A stretch of 64,000 bases of DNA, from assembly GCF_002584535.1 (NCBI RefSeq), contig NZ_NUOT01000013.1, positions 90,501 to 154,500 of the forward strand, read 5' to 3'. Below the pieces are notes generated by a model that saw nothing but the letters and a program-made list of their open reading frames with translations, was not told the DNA's origin and did not search any database. Each line of letters begins with the position of its first letter. Position 1 is the stretch's first letter. This document shows, in pieces, positions 18,254 through 27,418 of this stretch. The stretch comes from Bacillus cereus. GTDB taxonomy: Bacteria; Bacillota; Bacilli; Bacillales; Bacillaceae_G. Made by a program: the position numbers and the translations under genes.

Positions 18254-20371
18254 CTACGGTTTAGCTACTTTTGTCTTTTCACCTTCTCGATTTGTTTGTG
18301 AGTTATACGGAACAACATAAAAACTTGGTTTAGAGAATATGTTAATAAACTTTTCTTCGTACTCACCAATTCCCTTTACTGTTCCAACATGGGTATGGAT
18401 TCCGTTCTCAACCTTATAGATTCGATAGATAACTCTTTTATCTTGAAGTGGTTTCCAGTTCAATTTCATCGTAAATAAACCAAACGGACTAAACGATAAT
18501 TTCGCCTCTATATTTTCAATTTTACTTAAGCGGATTGGTGTTCCGATCGTTTCAACACCTTTTGGCTTCTTGAAATTTGAATCATCTTGTACGTTCGCCT
18601 TCGTTAAAATCTTTTTAAATAATTGTGTTGCAGACGCACTCTCATCATGCAGTTGATGCTCGTTATCCGTACGATCGTACCCAATCCAGACCGCTCCTAC
18701 TAAACTCGGCGTGTATCCAACAAACCAAAAATCTCTAGCGCCTTCGCTTTGATTCGGAAGAGACGTTGTACCTGTTTTTCCTGCTAGTGCACCTTTATAT
18801 TCTCCCGCTTTTGCCGTACCTTCTTTTACGACACCTTCTAGCATTTTTGTCATATACCATGCTGTTTGTTTTGAAAACACTTTCGTTTCGTTTTTCGGTG
18901 ATTCTCCAATCACCTTTCCGTGTCGATCGAGTACCTTTTCAATCACATGTGGCTCAATAATGTTTCCATTCGCTAAAAACGAACGGTACATCTTTACAAG
19001 TTCAAATGGAGAAACCCCTTCTTTCAGCCCGCCAAGTGCCGTGCTTAAACCAGATTCTGCAATATGAATATTCCCCTTCTCTAAATATTGCTTTCCTTCT
19101 TCTATCCCCATTTCATGTAATAAAGATACAGCTGGTACATTCGCTGACTCTAAGAGCGCATCGTACATTGTTACTTCTTTTGAATACCGATGATTATAAT
19201 TTCTTGGTTCATATCCTTCAACAGAGACTCGTTCATTTGTTAATAAAGAATACGGATTATACTTTTTCGTTTCCAGCGCTGGTGCGTACACAATGAGCGG
19301 TTTTAAAACAGACCCTGGCTGTCTTTTCGCGAACACTCTATTAAACCCTCTTGGCACATACTCTCGTCCGCCAATCGCTGCTTTAATTCCTCCTGTCATA
19401 TTATCCATTAATAAAAAGGCACCTTGTGCTCCGCCCTCTTTTCCTGGAAAATTGCGTGCATCTTGAAATTGATCGTAAGCGACTTTTTGAATTTTTTCAT
19501 CCATTGAAACAACAAATGTATATCCACCGCGCAGAACTTCTTGATGCGACAAACCATATAAGCGTGCCGCCTCATCTATTACCATATCTACATAGGGCAT
19601 ATAAGCAAGTTCTCGCTCATTTAAATTTTTATAAAGCGCAATTGTTTTCCCTTGGTAGCGAACACTTTCCTCCGCTGATACATAGCCTTGTTTATGCATA
19701 AGTGACAATACTAAATCACGGCGTTCCTTACTCTTTTTTGGATATAAGAACGGTGAATACCCGTTTGGTGCTTTCGGAAGACCCGCAAGCATCGCTCCTT
19801 CTTCAACCGTCAACTCCTCTACATTTTTATTAAAATACAATTTTGCTGCTGCTTGAATTCCGTAGGCACCATGACCAAAATAAATATGATTCATATACAT
19901 TTCGAGAAGTTGCCCCTTCGTATATTTTTGTTCTAATTTAAGTGCGATTGCCACTTCTTTTAATTTACGTGTAAATGTTTTTTCATGAGTTAAAAAAACA
20001 TTTTTAACAAGTTGCTGCGTAATGGTACTACCGCCCTCGACTTTTTCTCTTGCTAAAATATCTTTATACAATGCGCGAAACACAGAAGGATAGTCAATCC
20101 CATGATGGTCATAAAACCGAGCATCCTCTACAGCGATAAATGCTTGTTGTACATGTTTCGGAACTTGTTCAATCGATACAAGATCTCTATTTTCTACATA
20201 TAATTTTGTAATTTCTTTTCCTTGTTGATCAACAATACGTGATGAAGAGTGGAAAACCAGCTGCTTTTCATCCATCATATAACCACCAGCTAACACAATG
20301 AGTTTATAGAATACAATTGCGACTACAAACACCGCCACGCCGCCCATTAAGGTCCACATTATTTTCTTCAT
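18254..20371 (-). CDS. pbpF: Class A penicillin-binding protein (PbpF-like)
   Basis: 705 residues. An N-terminal membrane anchor (about 5-30) is followed by the GT51 glycosyltransferase domain (EDARFYDHHGID with the catalytic Glu, GGSTITQQLVKN) and a transpeptidase domain with SVLK (SxxK), SAN and KTGT motifs. It polymerises and cross-links peptidoglycan. B. subtilis has pbpF directly upstream of hemEHY, so position and order support this name. The start is ATG 20371, eight bases after AAGGA. A fibronectin-like C-terminal segment (from about residue 620) ends the protein. Confidence 0.9.
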   Translation of the reverse strand: MKKIMWTLMGGVAVFVVAIVFYKLIVLAGGYMMDEKQLVFHSSSRIVDQQGKEITKLYVENRDLVSIEQVPKHVQQAFIAVEDARFYDHHGIDYPSVFRALYKDILAREKVEGGSTITQQLVKNVFLTHEKTFTRKLKEVAIALKLEQKYTKGQLLEMYMNHIYFGHGAYGIQAAAKLYFNKNVEELTVEEGAMLAGLPKAPNGYSPFLYPKKSKERRDLVLSLMHKQGYVSAEESVRYQGKTIALYKNLNERELAYMPYVDMVIDEAARLYGLSHQEVLRGGYTFVVSMDEKIQKVAYDQFQDARNFPGKEGGAQGAFLLMDNMTGGIKAAIGGREYVPRGFNRVFAKRQPGSVLKPLIVYAPALETKKYNPYSLLTNERVSVEGYEPRNYNHRYSKEVTMYDALLESANVPAVSLLHEMGIEEGKQYLEKGNIHIAESGLSTALGGLKEGVSPFELVKMYRSFLANGNIIEPHVIEKVLDRHGKVIGESPKNETKVFSKQTAWYMTKMLEGVVKEGTAKAGEYKGALAGKTGTTSLPNQSEGARDFWFVGYTPSLVGAVWIGYDRTDNEHQLHDESASATQLFKKILTKANVQDDSNFKKPKGVETIGTPIRLSKIENIEAKLSFSPFGLFTMKLNWKPLQDKRVIYRIYKVENGIHTHVGTVKGIGEYEEKFINIFSKPSFYVVPYNSQTNREGEKTKVAKP

Positions 20372-20501
20372 TCATCGTCCTTCTTTCCAAATGATGGTAC
20401 ATTTATTATTTGAAAAAGAATAATCTTTATGTATATAATCTTCCAAGTTTTTGGCAAGAGTTGCTATAATGAAAGCAAAATCATTAAGGGGGGCATTATA
20501 A

Positions 20502-20975
20502 ATGAAAGCAATCATTTCATACGAAACACCTCTAGAACAACCGCATTTCACTGCAAAGAATGATGAAAAAAATATGTTTTATAAAGAAAATACAGAAGAA
20601 ACTGTAGAAGGTTCACTTAGCTATGACGTGCTAGACGCAGTCGGAGAATTTAAAGGACAACCTGGCTTTATTGTTTGTAACAACATTTCTGTTACAGATG
20701 AAGGCCGTCCTGTCTTTGAACATCGTTTCAAAAGCCGCGCAGGTCTTATTGAAAACGAACCCGGTTTCCAAGCAATCCGCGTTCTTCGCCCATTAAGTAA
20801 CGATACATATGTCATTATGACAATGTGGGAAACGGAGCAAAACTTTAAAGATTGGACGGAATCACGTTCTTTCGAAAATGCACATAAAAAACGCCCTGCA
20901 CAAGCAAGTGCAGAGCCGCAAAAAAGTATTTTTTCAAGACCATCTTTTGTGACAACATTTGATGTGTTAGCGTAA
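20502..20975 (+). CDS. hmoB: Heme-degrading monooxygenase HmoB-like (YhgC)
   Basis: 157 residues. The C-terminal half (about 60-135) is an ABM-type ferredoxin-like domain (FEHRFKSRAGLIENEPGF, MTMWETEQNFKDW) like HmoB/IsdG enzymes that open the heme ring and free iron. The N-terminal 60 residues match the extra segment of HmoB rather than IsdG. A strong GGGGG site precedes the ATG. It is divergent from pbpF and close to the heme synthesis operon, as yhgC is in B. subtilis. A terminator follows at 21019-21049. Confidence 0.87.
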   Translation: MKAIISYETPLEQPHFTAKNDEKNMFYKENTEETVEGSLSYDVLDAVGEFKGQPGFIVCNNISVTDEGRPVFEHRFKSRAGLIENEPGFQAIRVLRPLSNDTYVIMTMWETEQNFKDWTESRSFENAHKKRPAQASAEPQKSIFSRPSFVTTFDVLA

Positions 20976-21018
20976 AAAATACCCTTATCCTTTTCAAAGG
21001 TGCAAACAACATCAGCAG

Positions 21019-21049
21019 AAGACGAAATCCCAATGATTTCGTCTTTTTC
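21019..21049 (+). terminator. Terminator after hmoB
   Basis: AAGACGAAATC and GATTTCGTCTT with a five-base loop and TTTTC tail. Confidence 0.85.
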
Positions 21050-21080
21050 ATTATATTTGTAGAGTAAAGGGGGATTGGAT

Positions 21081-21506
21081 ATGAAATTCACAAAGTATTT
21101 TCTCCTTTTGTTCGCACTGATTTTATTAGTGATGACAGGTTGTTCAATCGGCATAGAAAACGAAAAACAGAATATAAAAGTTCAACAATGTATCGGTAAC
21201 GAAAATAACTATGAAGATTTCAATGAAATTACGAATAATGGGCAAGTTCGTAAAGTGAAAAAAATATTAGATAAAGCTGATTGGGAAAATGTAAAAGTAG
21301 ATATGACACGTCCTGCTGATTACCGTTTTATATTTCAATTTAAAAATCCTAAAATAGAAGCAAAAGCTGTTTTATATGAACTTTGGATCAGTCCCAATAA
21401 AGATAAAGTAAAAGTTGTAAGAGGTGGTCGTGAGTACGTTCAACTCAGTAATGAAGATTCATCCTCCCTATTTGAGATTTTAATAGGAGAAAAGCTTGGG
21501 AGATAA
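21081..21506 (+). CDS. Small lipoprotein of unknown function
   Basis: 141 residues from the ATG at 21081; GGGGG lies seven bases upstream, whereas the TTG at 21075 is too close. The signal peptide ends in the lipobox VMTGC. The mature part carries no domain I recognise (NGQVRKVKKILDKADW, then PADYRFIFQF). Similar small lipoproteins (YhfM-like) occur in Bacillus, but this is a guess. A hairpin terminator (21491-21523) overlaps the stop codon. Confidence 0.75.
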   Translation: MKFTKYFLLLFALILLVMTGCSIGIENEKQNIKVQQCIGNENNYEDFNEITNNGQVRKVKKILDKADWENVKVDMTRPADYRFIFQFKNPKIEAKAVLYELWISPNKDKVKVVRGGREYVQLSNEDSSSLFEILIGEKLGR

Positions 21507-21523
21507 CCCAAGCTCTTTTTTTA
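21491..21523 (+). terminator. Terminator overlapping the end of the lipoprotein gene
   Basis: AGCTTGGG and CCCAAGCT with a six-base loop, then CTTTTTTT. The stop codon lies in the loop. Confidence 0.85.
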
Positions 21524-21544
21524 TCTTTTAACGAAAGCCGTTAC

Positions 21545-22981
21545 TTATTCTTTTTGCTTATACCAATCTCGTATGTAATTGGCATCCTCTTCACGCACAT
21601 GCTTCAATTCATAATGACGCCCAATAGCGCTGCAAGCTACCGCTATAATATACGTATACAGCCTATCTTTACGCTGAAAATACGATTGCGTTTTTGTCAT
21701 TGCTTGTACATGTCTTCTTCTCACGAATCCTGTATACTTGGCGATGCCCCTGTATACAAGCGTTAACTGATCAGATTTTATCGCATATCCACCCGTTTTA
21801 TATTTTCCATACCCAAGAATCGTAAAGAACAAAAATAATGGCACTAATGTTAATAACGCACTATATTGCTCGAAATACAAACTTGCCCCTATAATCGGTA
21901 CCGATGCAAGTCCAAAAATAATCCAGCCCATAATCAAGTAACGACGCAGCGCAGCTTTTGGCAAATGTACAATTTCCTCTTCTATTTCATACGGCAACTT
22001 TAAATAGGTCAATAGCTCTTGTACATCCTTTTTCTTCATAAGCGGGTGCAATATGACATTCATATTCTTTGTATCTATGCTTTGAATGACTTCTACTTCC
22101 ATAGAACAATAGCCAAACGGTTGACGAAGAATTCCTTCTTTCATTGTCAACGCTTGAATCCGGTGCAATTTTAAAACAATCTCTTTCTTTTCGAGTAGCC
22201 CTTGTGAAATGCGAATTTCATTTCCGTTTCTCTGCACGGTAAAGTTCGCGTGTTTGAAAGCATAGCCAATTGTAGAGATGATCCATGAGATTACGATTAA
22301 AATCGCGCCCATGTATAACAAATTATATACACTATTGTCTTTCACATATGATTCTATTTCATCTATTAACCATTTCGGAAGAACGTTATCAAACTGTGTA
22401 TAAAGAAAGAACAATCCTGAAAATAACAAGCCAAACTGACCGGATGTAATAGACGCTAGCAAAATTTCTTTTGCTGTTAACTGATAAACAGTTGTGTTTG
22501 TTTCTTGTCGCAAGCTTTCCTCTTCTTTTATAGGCTTCTCGTCTTCTACTTTATTTAATAAGGCGATTAATTCTTTCGCTTCCTCTTCCTTAATACCAGC
22601 TAACGTTACCTCTGGATCCTTCCCACCACCAGCCGCTTCAATTTTGAGCTTCGTTAATCCAAATAACTGATAGATAATATTTGAAGTCGTACTAATTGTT
22701 TGCACACGCTCTTTATTTAGATAGCTTTCCTTTTTAACAAATACCCCTTGTTTTATATGTAAAATGTTGTTTTCAATCCAATAAACTTTAAAGTACCATT
22801 TCACAAACGAAAAGATGGCCAAAATCAATAAAAAACCTACAATGAAAATGGGAAACCAATACCAAGGCTCTCTTTCATCTTTCGGACCAAATAAAACAAC
22901 GATAATAAGCGGAAATAAACTAGAAATCCTTATATCAAATAATATCGTAATCGGATGTTGCCTTTTATTCATCCTCATCAC
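21545..22981 (-). CDS. YdbT-like membrane protein with bacterial PH (DUF304) domains, copy 1
   Basis: 478 residues with pairs of membrane segments alternating with bacterial PH-like domains: KQGVFVKKESYLNKERVQTI (about 75), RISQGLLEKKEIVLKLHRIQ (about 260) and YRGIAKYTGFVRRRHVQ (about 410) are the three repeat starts. YdbS/YdbT proteins of B. subtilis give resistance to some bacteriocins; here that is inference. The start overlaps the end of the YdbS-like gene by 17 bases. A second pair lies at 24857-26735. Confidence 0.85.
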   Translation of the reverse strand: MMRMNKRQHPITILFDIRISSLFPLIIVVLFGPKDEREPWYWFPIFIVGFLLILAIFSFVKWYFKVYWIENNILHIKQGVFVKKESYLNKERVQTISTTSNIIYQLFGLTKLKIEAAGGGKDPEVTLAGIKEEEAKELIALLNKVEDEKPIKEEESLRQETNTTVYQLTAKEILLASITSGQFGLLFSGLFFLYTQFDNVLPKWLIDEIESYVKDNSVYNLLYMGAILIVISWIISTIGYAFKHANFTVQRNGNEIRISQGLLEKKEIVLKLHRIQALTMKEGILRQPFGYCSMEVEVIQSIDTKNMNVILHPLMKKKDVQELLTYLKLPYEIEEEIVHLPKAALRRYLIMGWIIFGLASVPIIGASLYFEQYSALLTLVPLFLFFTILGYGKYKTGGYAIKSDQLTLVYRGIAKYTGFVRRRHVQAMTKTQSYFQRKDRLYTYIIAVACSAIGRHYELKHVREEDANYIRDWYKQKE

Positions 22982-23441
22982 TCACTTTCGCAAGTTCCCC
23001 AATTCGTCGTTTCAACTCTTCTGCTTCTCTCTTTGTTAACCCTGGAATACTATGAGAAGTCGCTGCCGTTGAAATTTGTAATTCTGCTAGCTCATATTTT
23101 CTCATAATCGGCCCTTGTTCGATCGTAACATGCTGAACACGTATCATCGGAACAAGTACACGTTTTACAACAAACATCCCTCTTTGAATTTCAATCTCTT
23201 CTTCATCTAGCCGGTAGCTATAGTACCGCTGGCGTAATGCGGGAAAAATAAAGTAATCTAGCGGTGCATACAGTATCGTCAAGGTGACCAATACACCAAA
23301 CAACCAGCCCCACCAATGAAATTGAATCATAAAAAAGAGATATGCTAAAACGATGCTTACAAGTACCCCGGCACCAATTAATGCATGGATTTTCCACACT
23401 TTCACCATATTCGGATGAATTTCATTTTCTAATGGATGCAT
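22965..23441 (-). CDS. YdbS-like membrane protein with PH domain, copy 1
   Basis: 158 residues: two membrane segments (about 18-60) and one bacterial PH-like domain (YRLDEEEIEIQRGMFVVKRV, then PMIRVQHVTIEQGPIMRKY). It is the first gene of a two-gene operon with the YdbT-like gene and overlaps it by 17 bases, implying a hetero-complex in the membrane. The second copy at 26259-26735 is very similar throughout. Confidence 0.87.
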   Translation of the reverse strand: MHPLENEIHPNMVKVWKIHALIGAGVLVSIVLAYLFFMIQFHWWGWLFGVLVTLTILYAPLDYFIFPALRQRYYSYRLDEEEIEIQRGMFVVKRVLVPMIRVQHVTIEQGPIMRKYELAELQISTAATSHSIPGLTKREAEELKRRIGELAKVSDEDE

Positions 23442-23760
23442 GTAATCACTCCAAATTTAGAAATCTATTGAATACATATACTATTTATCCCTCATTGTAA
23501 TATGTCATTCTCATACAAAACAAGGTAAAATAAACAGTTTTTGTAAAAGTGCAATTTATTATTTTTTCTTAATATGTAGAACACATCCCATACCTAAACG
23601 AAACTGTTATCTCTCCACATTTAAATTATAGGGTAAACTGTTTTTTCCTATTCTCTTTTTTGTATACGAGACTAAACCACCATTTCTTTGAAATATAGAC
23701 TATTAAACAAGCAATTCTTGCATTTAAACATAAAATATTTCTAAAAGGAGGTGCTTTTAA
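23442..23760. other. Intergenic region with divergent promoters
   Basis: 319 AT-rich bases between the YdbS-like gene (leftward) and a small gene (rightward). I see no repeat, hairpin or RNA gene. An AAAGGAGGTG ribosome site sits at its right end. Confidence 0.6.
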
Positions 23761-23979
23761 ATGGCTAATAATCATGATAAATGCGTATGTGAACAGTTAG
23801 TAACTTTACCATTGGGTACAGAAGTAGATATTTATTTAAGTGGAAATACACTCGAAGATGTTATTTTTGTTAATTTCAATGCGGACAATTTTTGTGCAAC
23901 TTTTATAGATAATGAAACAGAACCAGGAACTATACTTGTTTTAGATTGTGGAGATATTTTAGCACTTCGAATTGAATAA
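23761..23979 (+). CDS. Small protein of unknown function (72 residues)
   Basis: 72 residues, preceded by AAAGGAGGTG at good spacing and followed by a terminator, so it is a real monocistronic gene. Three cysteines (two in CVCE near residue 8-10), acidic overall, no signal peptide. The LPLGTEVDIYLSGNTLEDVIFVNF stretch suggests a small beta protein. I do not recognise it; cysteine-bearing small proteins of this kind in the B. cereus group are often spore-layer components, which is a guess supported only by the C1q-like neighbour. Confidence 0.75.
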   Translation: MANNHDKCVCEQLVTLPLGTEVDIYLSGNTLEDVIFVNFNADNFCATFIDNETEPGTILVLDCGDILALRIE

Positions 23980-23985
23980 TTAGAT

Positions 23986-24019
23986 GAAAAAAAAGAGCTT
24001 TCCAAAAAGCTCTTTTTTT
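23986..24019. terminator. Bidirectional terminator
   Basis: AAAAAAGAGCTTT and AAAGCTCTTTTTTT between the convergent 72-residue protein and the C1q-like gene. Confidence 0.87.
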
Positions 24020-24037
24020 GATTATACTGATGCAATT

Positions 24038-24475
24038 TTATGGAGATGAAAATCTAGCTACTTCAAAACGTGTTCCTTCGTTATTCAAAATAGTCATATT
24101 TCCTCCGCTAATCATTGTCCATACTTGAACTTTATCCCTTTTATTTAATTGTAGAATCGTACTTACTCTTACGGCATGAGGCCGCCCAACTAATTTTGGC
24201 ACAAAATAGTGATCTTCTCTAACAATATCGATATCATTTACACGTATTAACATTGTTATAGTACGAGAAATATCAAAAGGATAAGTAGCAAGAAATGCTG
24301 CACCTGCAGTAATAGCATATACTCCCTTTCTTGCAGGAACAAAGGTTGAGTCGGATATATTATACTCATTTTTTAAATCGAATTGTTTCGTTTCATACGT
24401 AATCTGTTTAAATTGTGCTGTAGGTATATTCTGGTTAAATGCTTTTACAGCTCTAAATGCGGACGGTCTAATCAA
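24038..24475 (-). CDS. C1q/TNF-like domain protein with unclear start
   Basis: 145 residues from a TTG at 24475. The sequence has the rhythm of a C1q-like jelly roll (FNQNIPTAQFKQITYETKQFD, GVYAITAGAAFLA, RTITMLIRVNDIDI, LQLNKRDKVQVW), as in the C-terminal domains of exosporium glycoproteins such as BclA; there is no collagen-like part. The start is a problem: the only ribosome-like site, GGGAGGGGGGGG, lies about 24-30 bases upstream of the TTG. An upstream ATG at 24520 would be in frame only if the eight-G run were seven. A surface or spore role is inference. Confidence 0.7.
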   Translation of the reverse strand: MIRPSAFRAVKAFNQNIPTAQFKQITYETKQFDLKNEYNISDSTFVPARKGVYAITAGAAFLATYPFDISRTITMLIRVNDIDIVREDHYFVPKLVGRPHAVRVSTILQLNKRDKVQVWTMISGGNMTILNNEGTRFEVARFSSP

Positions 24476-24856
24476 TTGTAGTAACGTTACGATAGGATTC
24501 CCCCCCCTCCCACATTAATGTATGAATGATATAAAAAGAGTGATTGGACACAAATTCTGGAGGGCTTGAGCGTTTCTTTTTTTAATATAAAATCTTGTAC
24601 AAATTAATTTCAAAGTGACATAACAAACCTGAAACAGGTCATTTTTTAACATTATGAAGCTTTTATCTTGCTACTTACTCCCTACCTTTTTGGCCAGCTA
24701 TTGGGGAGCTCGTGAGGAAAAAGAAGTAAGTTCATCTGATACCTCAAAACATAAAAAAATATCGTCTATTCTATTCATTTCCTATCAAGATTCTACTCTT
24801 ACAAATACAAATAGCGCAGTTCAAATCAATTGAACTGCGCTACTGTTATATAGATG
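24476..24856. other. Intergenic region with poly-G run and terminator
   Basis: 381 bases. It holds the G8 run (24500-24507 as C on the plus strand) upstream of the C1q-like gene and, at 24812-24842, a perfect 13-bp stem (TAGCGCAGTTCAA and TTGAACTGCGCTA) that ends the second YdbT-like gene. Nothing else is evident. Confidence 0.75.
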
Positions 24857-26275
24857 CTATTTATCCTTATACCAATCCACCATACGCTCTGCATCTTCCA
24901 AACGCATATGCTCTAATTTATAATTTGTGGATGCACTAGAGAAAGTTTGCGAACATAAATGGGCTCCACGCTGAAAATAAGACTGTGTTTTCTCGATTGA
25001 TTGTACATGCCTTCTTCTCACGAGTCCCGTATATTTAGCAATATTACGATACACCATTGTCAACTGTTCCTCTTCTACCCTGTAACCACCTGCACGGAAT
25101 GTCGCATAACCAAGTGACATCAGTAATACAAACAGAGGTAACAGTAGCCAAATAATAAAGTATTTTTCAAAATATATACTTGCGCCTGTAACCGGAACTG
25201 CTAATATACAAAAGAAAATAAAACTGTCTAATAAATAGCGACGCAGTGCCGTTTTTGGCAAGGCTGTAATAGTAGGATTTAGTTCATATGGCAACTGTAA
25301 ATGTGCAAGCAATTCTGCGACGCGGTCTTTCCGAATAACTGGATGAAGTGTAACGTTCTCCTCACCTTTTTCATTATTTTGAATGACTTCTACATGAATA
25401 GAACAGTAGCCAAATGGTTGACGGAATATCCCTTCTTTTATCGTGATCCCTTGAATGCGGTGCAGCTTTAACACAAGTTCTTTTCTCTCAAGAAGCCCTT
25501 GTGAAATACGAATTTCATCATTTTTCCGGTGCACAGTAAAGTTCGCATGCTTTAAGGCGTAGCCAATTGTAGATACGATCCAAGAAACAACAAGTAACAT
25601 CGCAACTAGATAAATCCAGCCATACACATCATGATCCATCACATATGCTTCTGCTTTGTCTTTCATCCATTTCGGGATATACTCATCTACTTGCGAATAA
25701 ACAAGGAATAAGAGAGAGAACAACAAACCAAATTGACCGGACGTAACCGACGCTAATAAGATCTCTTTCCAAGTCAACTTATATTCCGTCTTATTCTCCT
25801 CTTCCACACGAATTTGTGAAGAATCCTCTTGTATTTCTACGGCTTCCCCTGCCTGTTCATTTAACATTGTAATTAATGATTTTGCTTCATCCATCGTAAT
25901 ACCTGCTAAACTGACCTCAGGCTCATTACCACCGCCAGCTGTTTCAATTTTCAGCTTTGTTAAACCTAATACTTGATATAACATACTTGAACTTGTATTA
26001 ATTGTTTGGACGCGCTCTTTATTCAAGTAACTTTCTTTCTTCACAAATAACCCTTGTTTAATGTGCAGTACATTATTTTCAACCCAATATACTTTATAGT
26101 ACCACTCAACAATAATAGAGATAACTGAAATCACTAGGAAACCTATCGGTACTAAATACCAAAATGGAAATTTCCCTTTTAAACTAAACAGAAAAATAAT
26201 GAATGGTATAAAGTCTGTTATCTTTAATTCAAGTAACATCGTGATTGGATGCTGCCTCTTATACATCCTCATCAC
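24857..26275 (-). CDS. YdbT-like membrane protein with bacterial PH (DUF304) domains, copy 2
   Basis: 472 residues, colinear with copy 1 (21545-22981) along the whole length. Shared landmarks are KQGLFVKKESYLNKERVQTI, RISQGLLERKELVLKLHRIQ and YRNIAKYTGLVRRRHVQS. Membrane segments and PH-like repeats are in the same order. It overlaps its YdbS-like partner by 17 bases exactly as in copy 1. The two pairs lie about 1.4 kb apart in the same direction, so the operon was duplicated in tandem and has since diverged, most in the first membrane segments and the linker at 140-170. Confidence 0.85.
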   Translation of the reverse strand: MMRMYKRQHPITMLLELKITDFIPFIIFLFSLKGKFPFWYLVPIGFLVISVISIIVEWYYKVYWVENNVLHIKQGLFVKKESYLNKERVQTINTSSSMLYQVLGLTKLKIETAGGGNEPEVSLAGITMDEAKSLITMLNEQAGEAVEIQEDSSQIRVEEENKTEYKLTWKEILLASVTSGQFGLLFSLLFLVYSQVDEYIPKWMKDKAEAYVMDHDVYGWIYLVAMLLVVSWIVSTIGYALKHANFTVHRKNDEIRISQGLLERKELVLKLHRIQGITIKEGIFRQPFGYCSIHVEVIQNNEKGEENVTLHPVIRKDRVAELLAHLQLPYELNPTITALPKTALRRYLLDSFIFFCILAVPVTGASIYFEKYFIIWLLLPLFVLLMSLGYATFRAGGYRVEEEQLTMVYRNIAKYTGLVRRRHVQSIEKTQSYFQRGAHLCSQTFSSASTNYKLEHMRLEDAERMVDWYKDK

Positions 26276-26735
26276 TCACCTTCGCAAGTTCTCCAATTTG
26301 TCGTTTCAATTGTTCTGCTTCTCTCATCTTTAAACCTGGAATACTATGAGAAGTAGCGGCAGTTGAAATTTGTAATTCTGCTAGATCATATTTTCTCATA
26401 ATTGGACCTTGCTCAATTGTAACGTGTTGCACACGTATCATTGGAACTAATACACGTTTAACTGTAAACATGCCGTGCTGAATTTCTAATTCTTCTTCAT
26501 TTAAGCGGTAGCTGTAATAACGCTGCCGTATTTTTGGAAAGACAAAATAATCAAGCGGTGTATACACAACCGTTAGTCCAATTAGGATATAAAACAGCCA
26601 AGCCCACCAATTAAACTTAATCATGAAAAAGAGATAAGCAAGGATAACTAACACACTTATGCCCAGCTCCATTACAACACGAGCTTTCCAAACTTTGACC
26701 ATATCAGGATGAATTTCATTTTCCAGTGGCTGCAT
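26259..26735 (-). CDS. YdbS-like membrane protein with PH domain, copy 2
   Basis: 158 residues, same length as copy 1. The C-terminal PH-like half (VLVPMIRVQHVTIEQGPIMRKY, ISTAATSHSIPG) is nearly identical to copy 1, whereas the membrane half is more diverged. First gene of the duplicated pair. The stretch CTCCAAATTTAG just upstream of the start is also shared with copy 1, so the 5' region was part of the duplication. Confidence 0.87.
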   Translation of the reverse strand: MQPLENEIHPDMVKVWKARVVMELGISVLVILAYLFFMIKFNWWAWLFYILIGLTVVYTPLDYFVFPKIRQRYYSYRLNEEELEIQHGMFTVKRVLVPMIRVQHVTIEQGPIMRKYDLAELQISTAATSHSIPGLKMREAEQLKRQIGELAKVSDEDV

Positions 26736-26823
26736 CGAATCACTCCAAATTTAGTAATCTAATATATGAATTCTTTCATCTTACTATTTTACAGAAAATT
26801 ACATAGAAAGAGAATCATTTTTA

Positions 26824-27006
26824 TTACAATTCTTTCTTTTCATCATCTTTCTTCTCCGGAATGAAATAGCCGAACCAAATGAACCAAATCAGGCTAATCA
26901 ATGCCGTCCAGTCCTGTTCACCTTGAAATGCATTTATTACGTTTGGAATTTTATACACTCCAATAAACCCGAGGAAACCTAGCCACCAGTCTTTTCGAAA
27001 TTTCAT
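26824..27006 (-). CDS. Small membrane protein (60 residues, DUF3796-like)
   Basis: 60 residues with an N-terminal WWLGFLGFIGVYK and a second hydrophobic segment (ALISLIWFIWFGYF), followed by a charged tail. GGGAGAGGG precedes the ATG. The WLGFLGF start resembles DUF3796-type proteins; function unknown. Same direction as the YdbS/YdbT pair downstream but 88 bases away. Confidence 0.75.
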   Translation of the reverse strand: MKFRKDWWLGFLGFIGVYKIPNVINAFQGEQDWTALISLIWFIWFGYFIPEKKDDEKKEL

Positions 27007-27418
27007 ATTTCCCTCTCCCCTCTATCGATTGATTGATTCTCAACATTCAAAGAAAATAAAATAGGGCCTGCACTGTTTTCACGTGACATAGGGCGAAAAC
27101 GGGCTCTGATCGTAATCAGTTAAACCGATAATAATATTCATACTATCACTCATAACACCATCCCCTCATCGTTGAACAATACTCCCCCAATCGTTTTTCT
27201 ATCAGATTTTACCGAAAGAGTATCCCTACTTCAAACGAAGTTAAGTGGGGGAGTATTCATAACGACTACGTTTAGCTCGAACGATTGAGGTAATACCTTT
27301 TTTACTACAGTCTCATCCACATTCCTATTTCAACTATTCTTCTCTTAGACACAAAAACCCCCTTTGGTAAGATAGCCAAAGGGGCTGAAACTTCATGACT
27401 TCATTTCAAAGCAACATA
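27007..27418. repeat. Intergenic region with an 11-bp inverted repeat element
   Basis: 412 bases. AATACTCCCCC (27178-27188) and GGGGGAGTATT (27247-27257) are perfect arms around 58 bases that include a second smaller pairing (CTTCAAACGAAG). This looks like a small dispersed foldable repeat of the bcr or MITE kind. At its right end, 27353-27384, lies the ecs operon terminator. Nothing else is seen. Confidence 0.55.
27353..27384 (-). terminator. Terminator of the ecs operon
   Basis: CCAAAGGGG and CCCCTTTGG arms (27359-27367 and 27376-27384); on the minus strand the stem is followed by GGTTTTTG. Confidence 0.85.
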
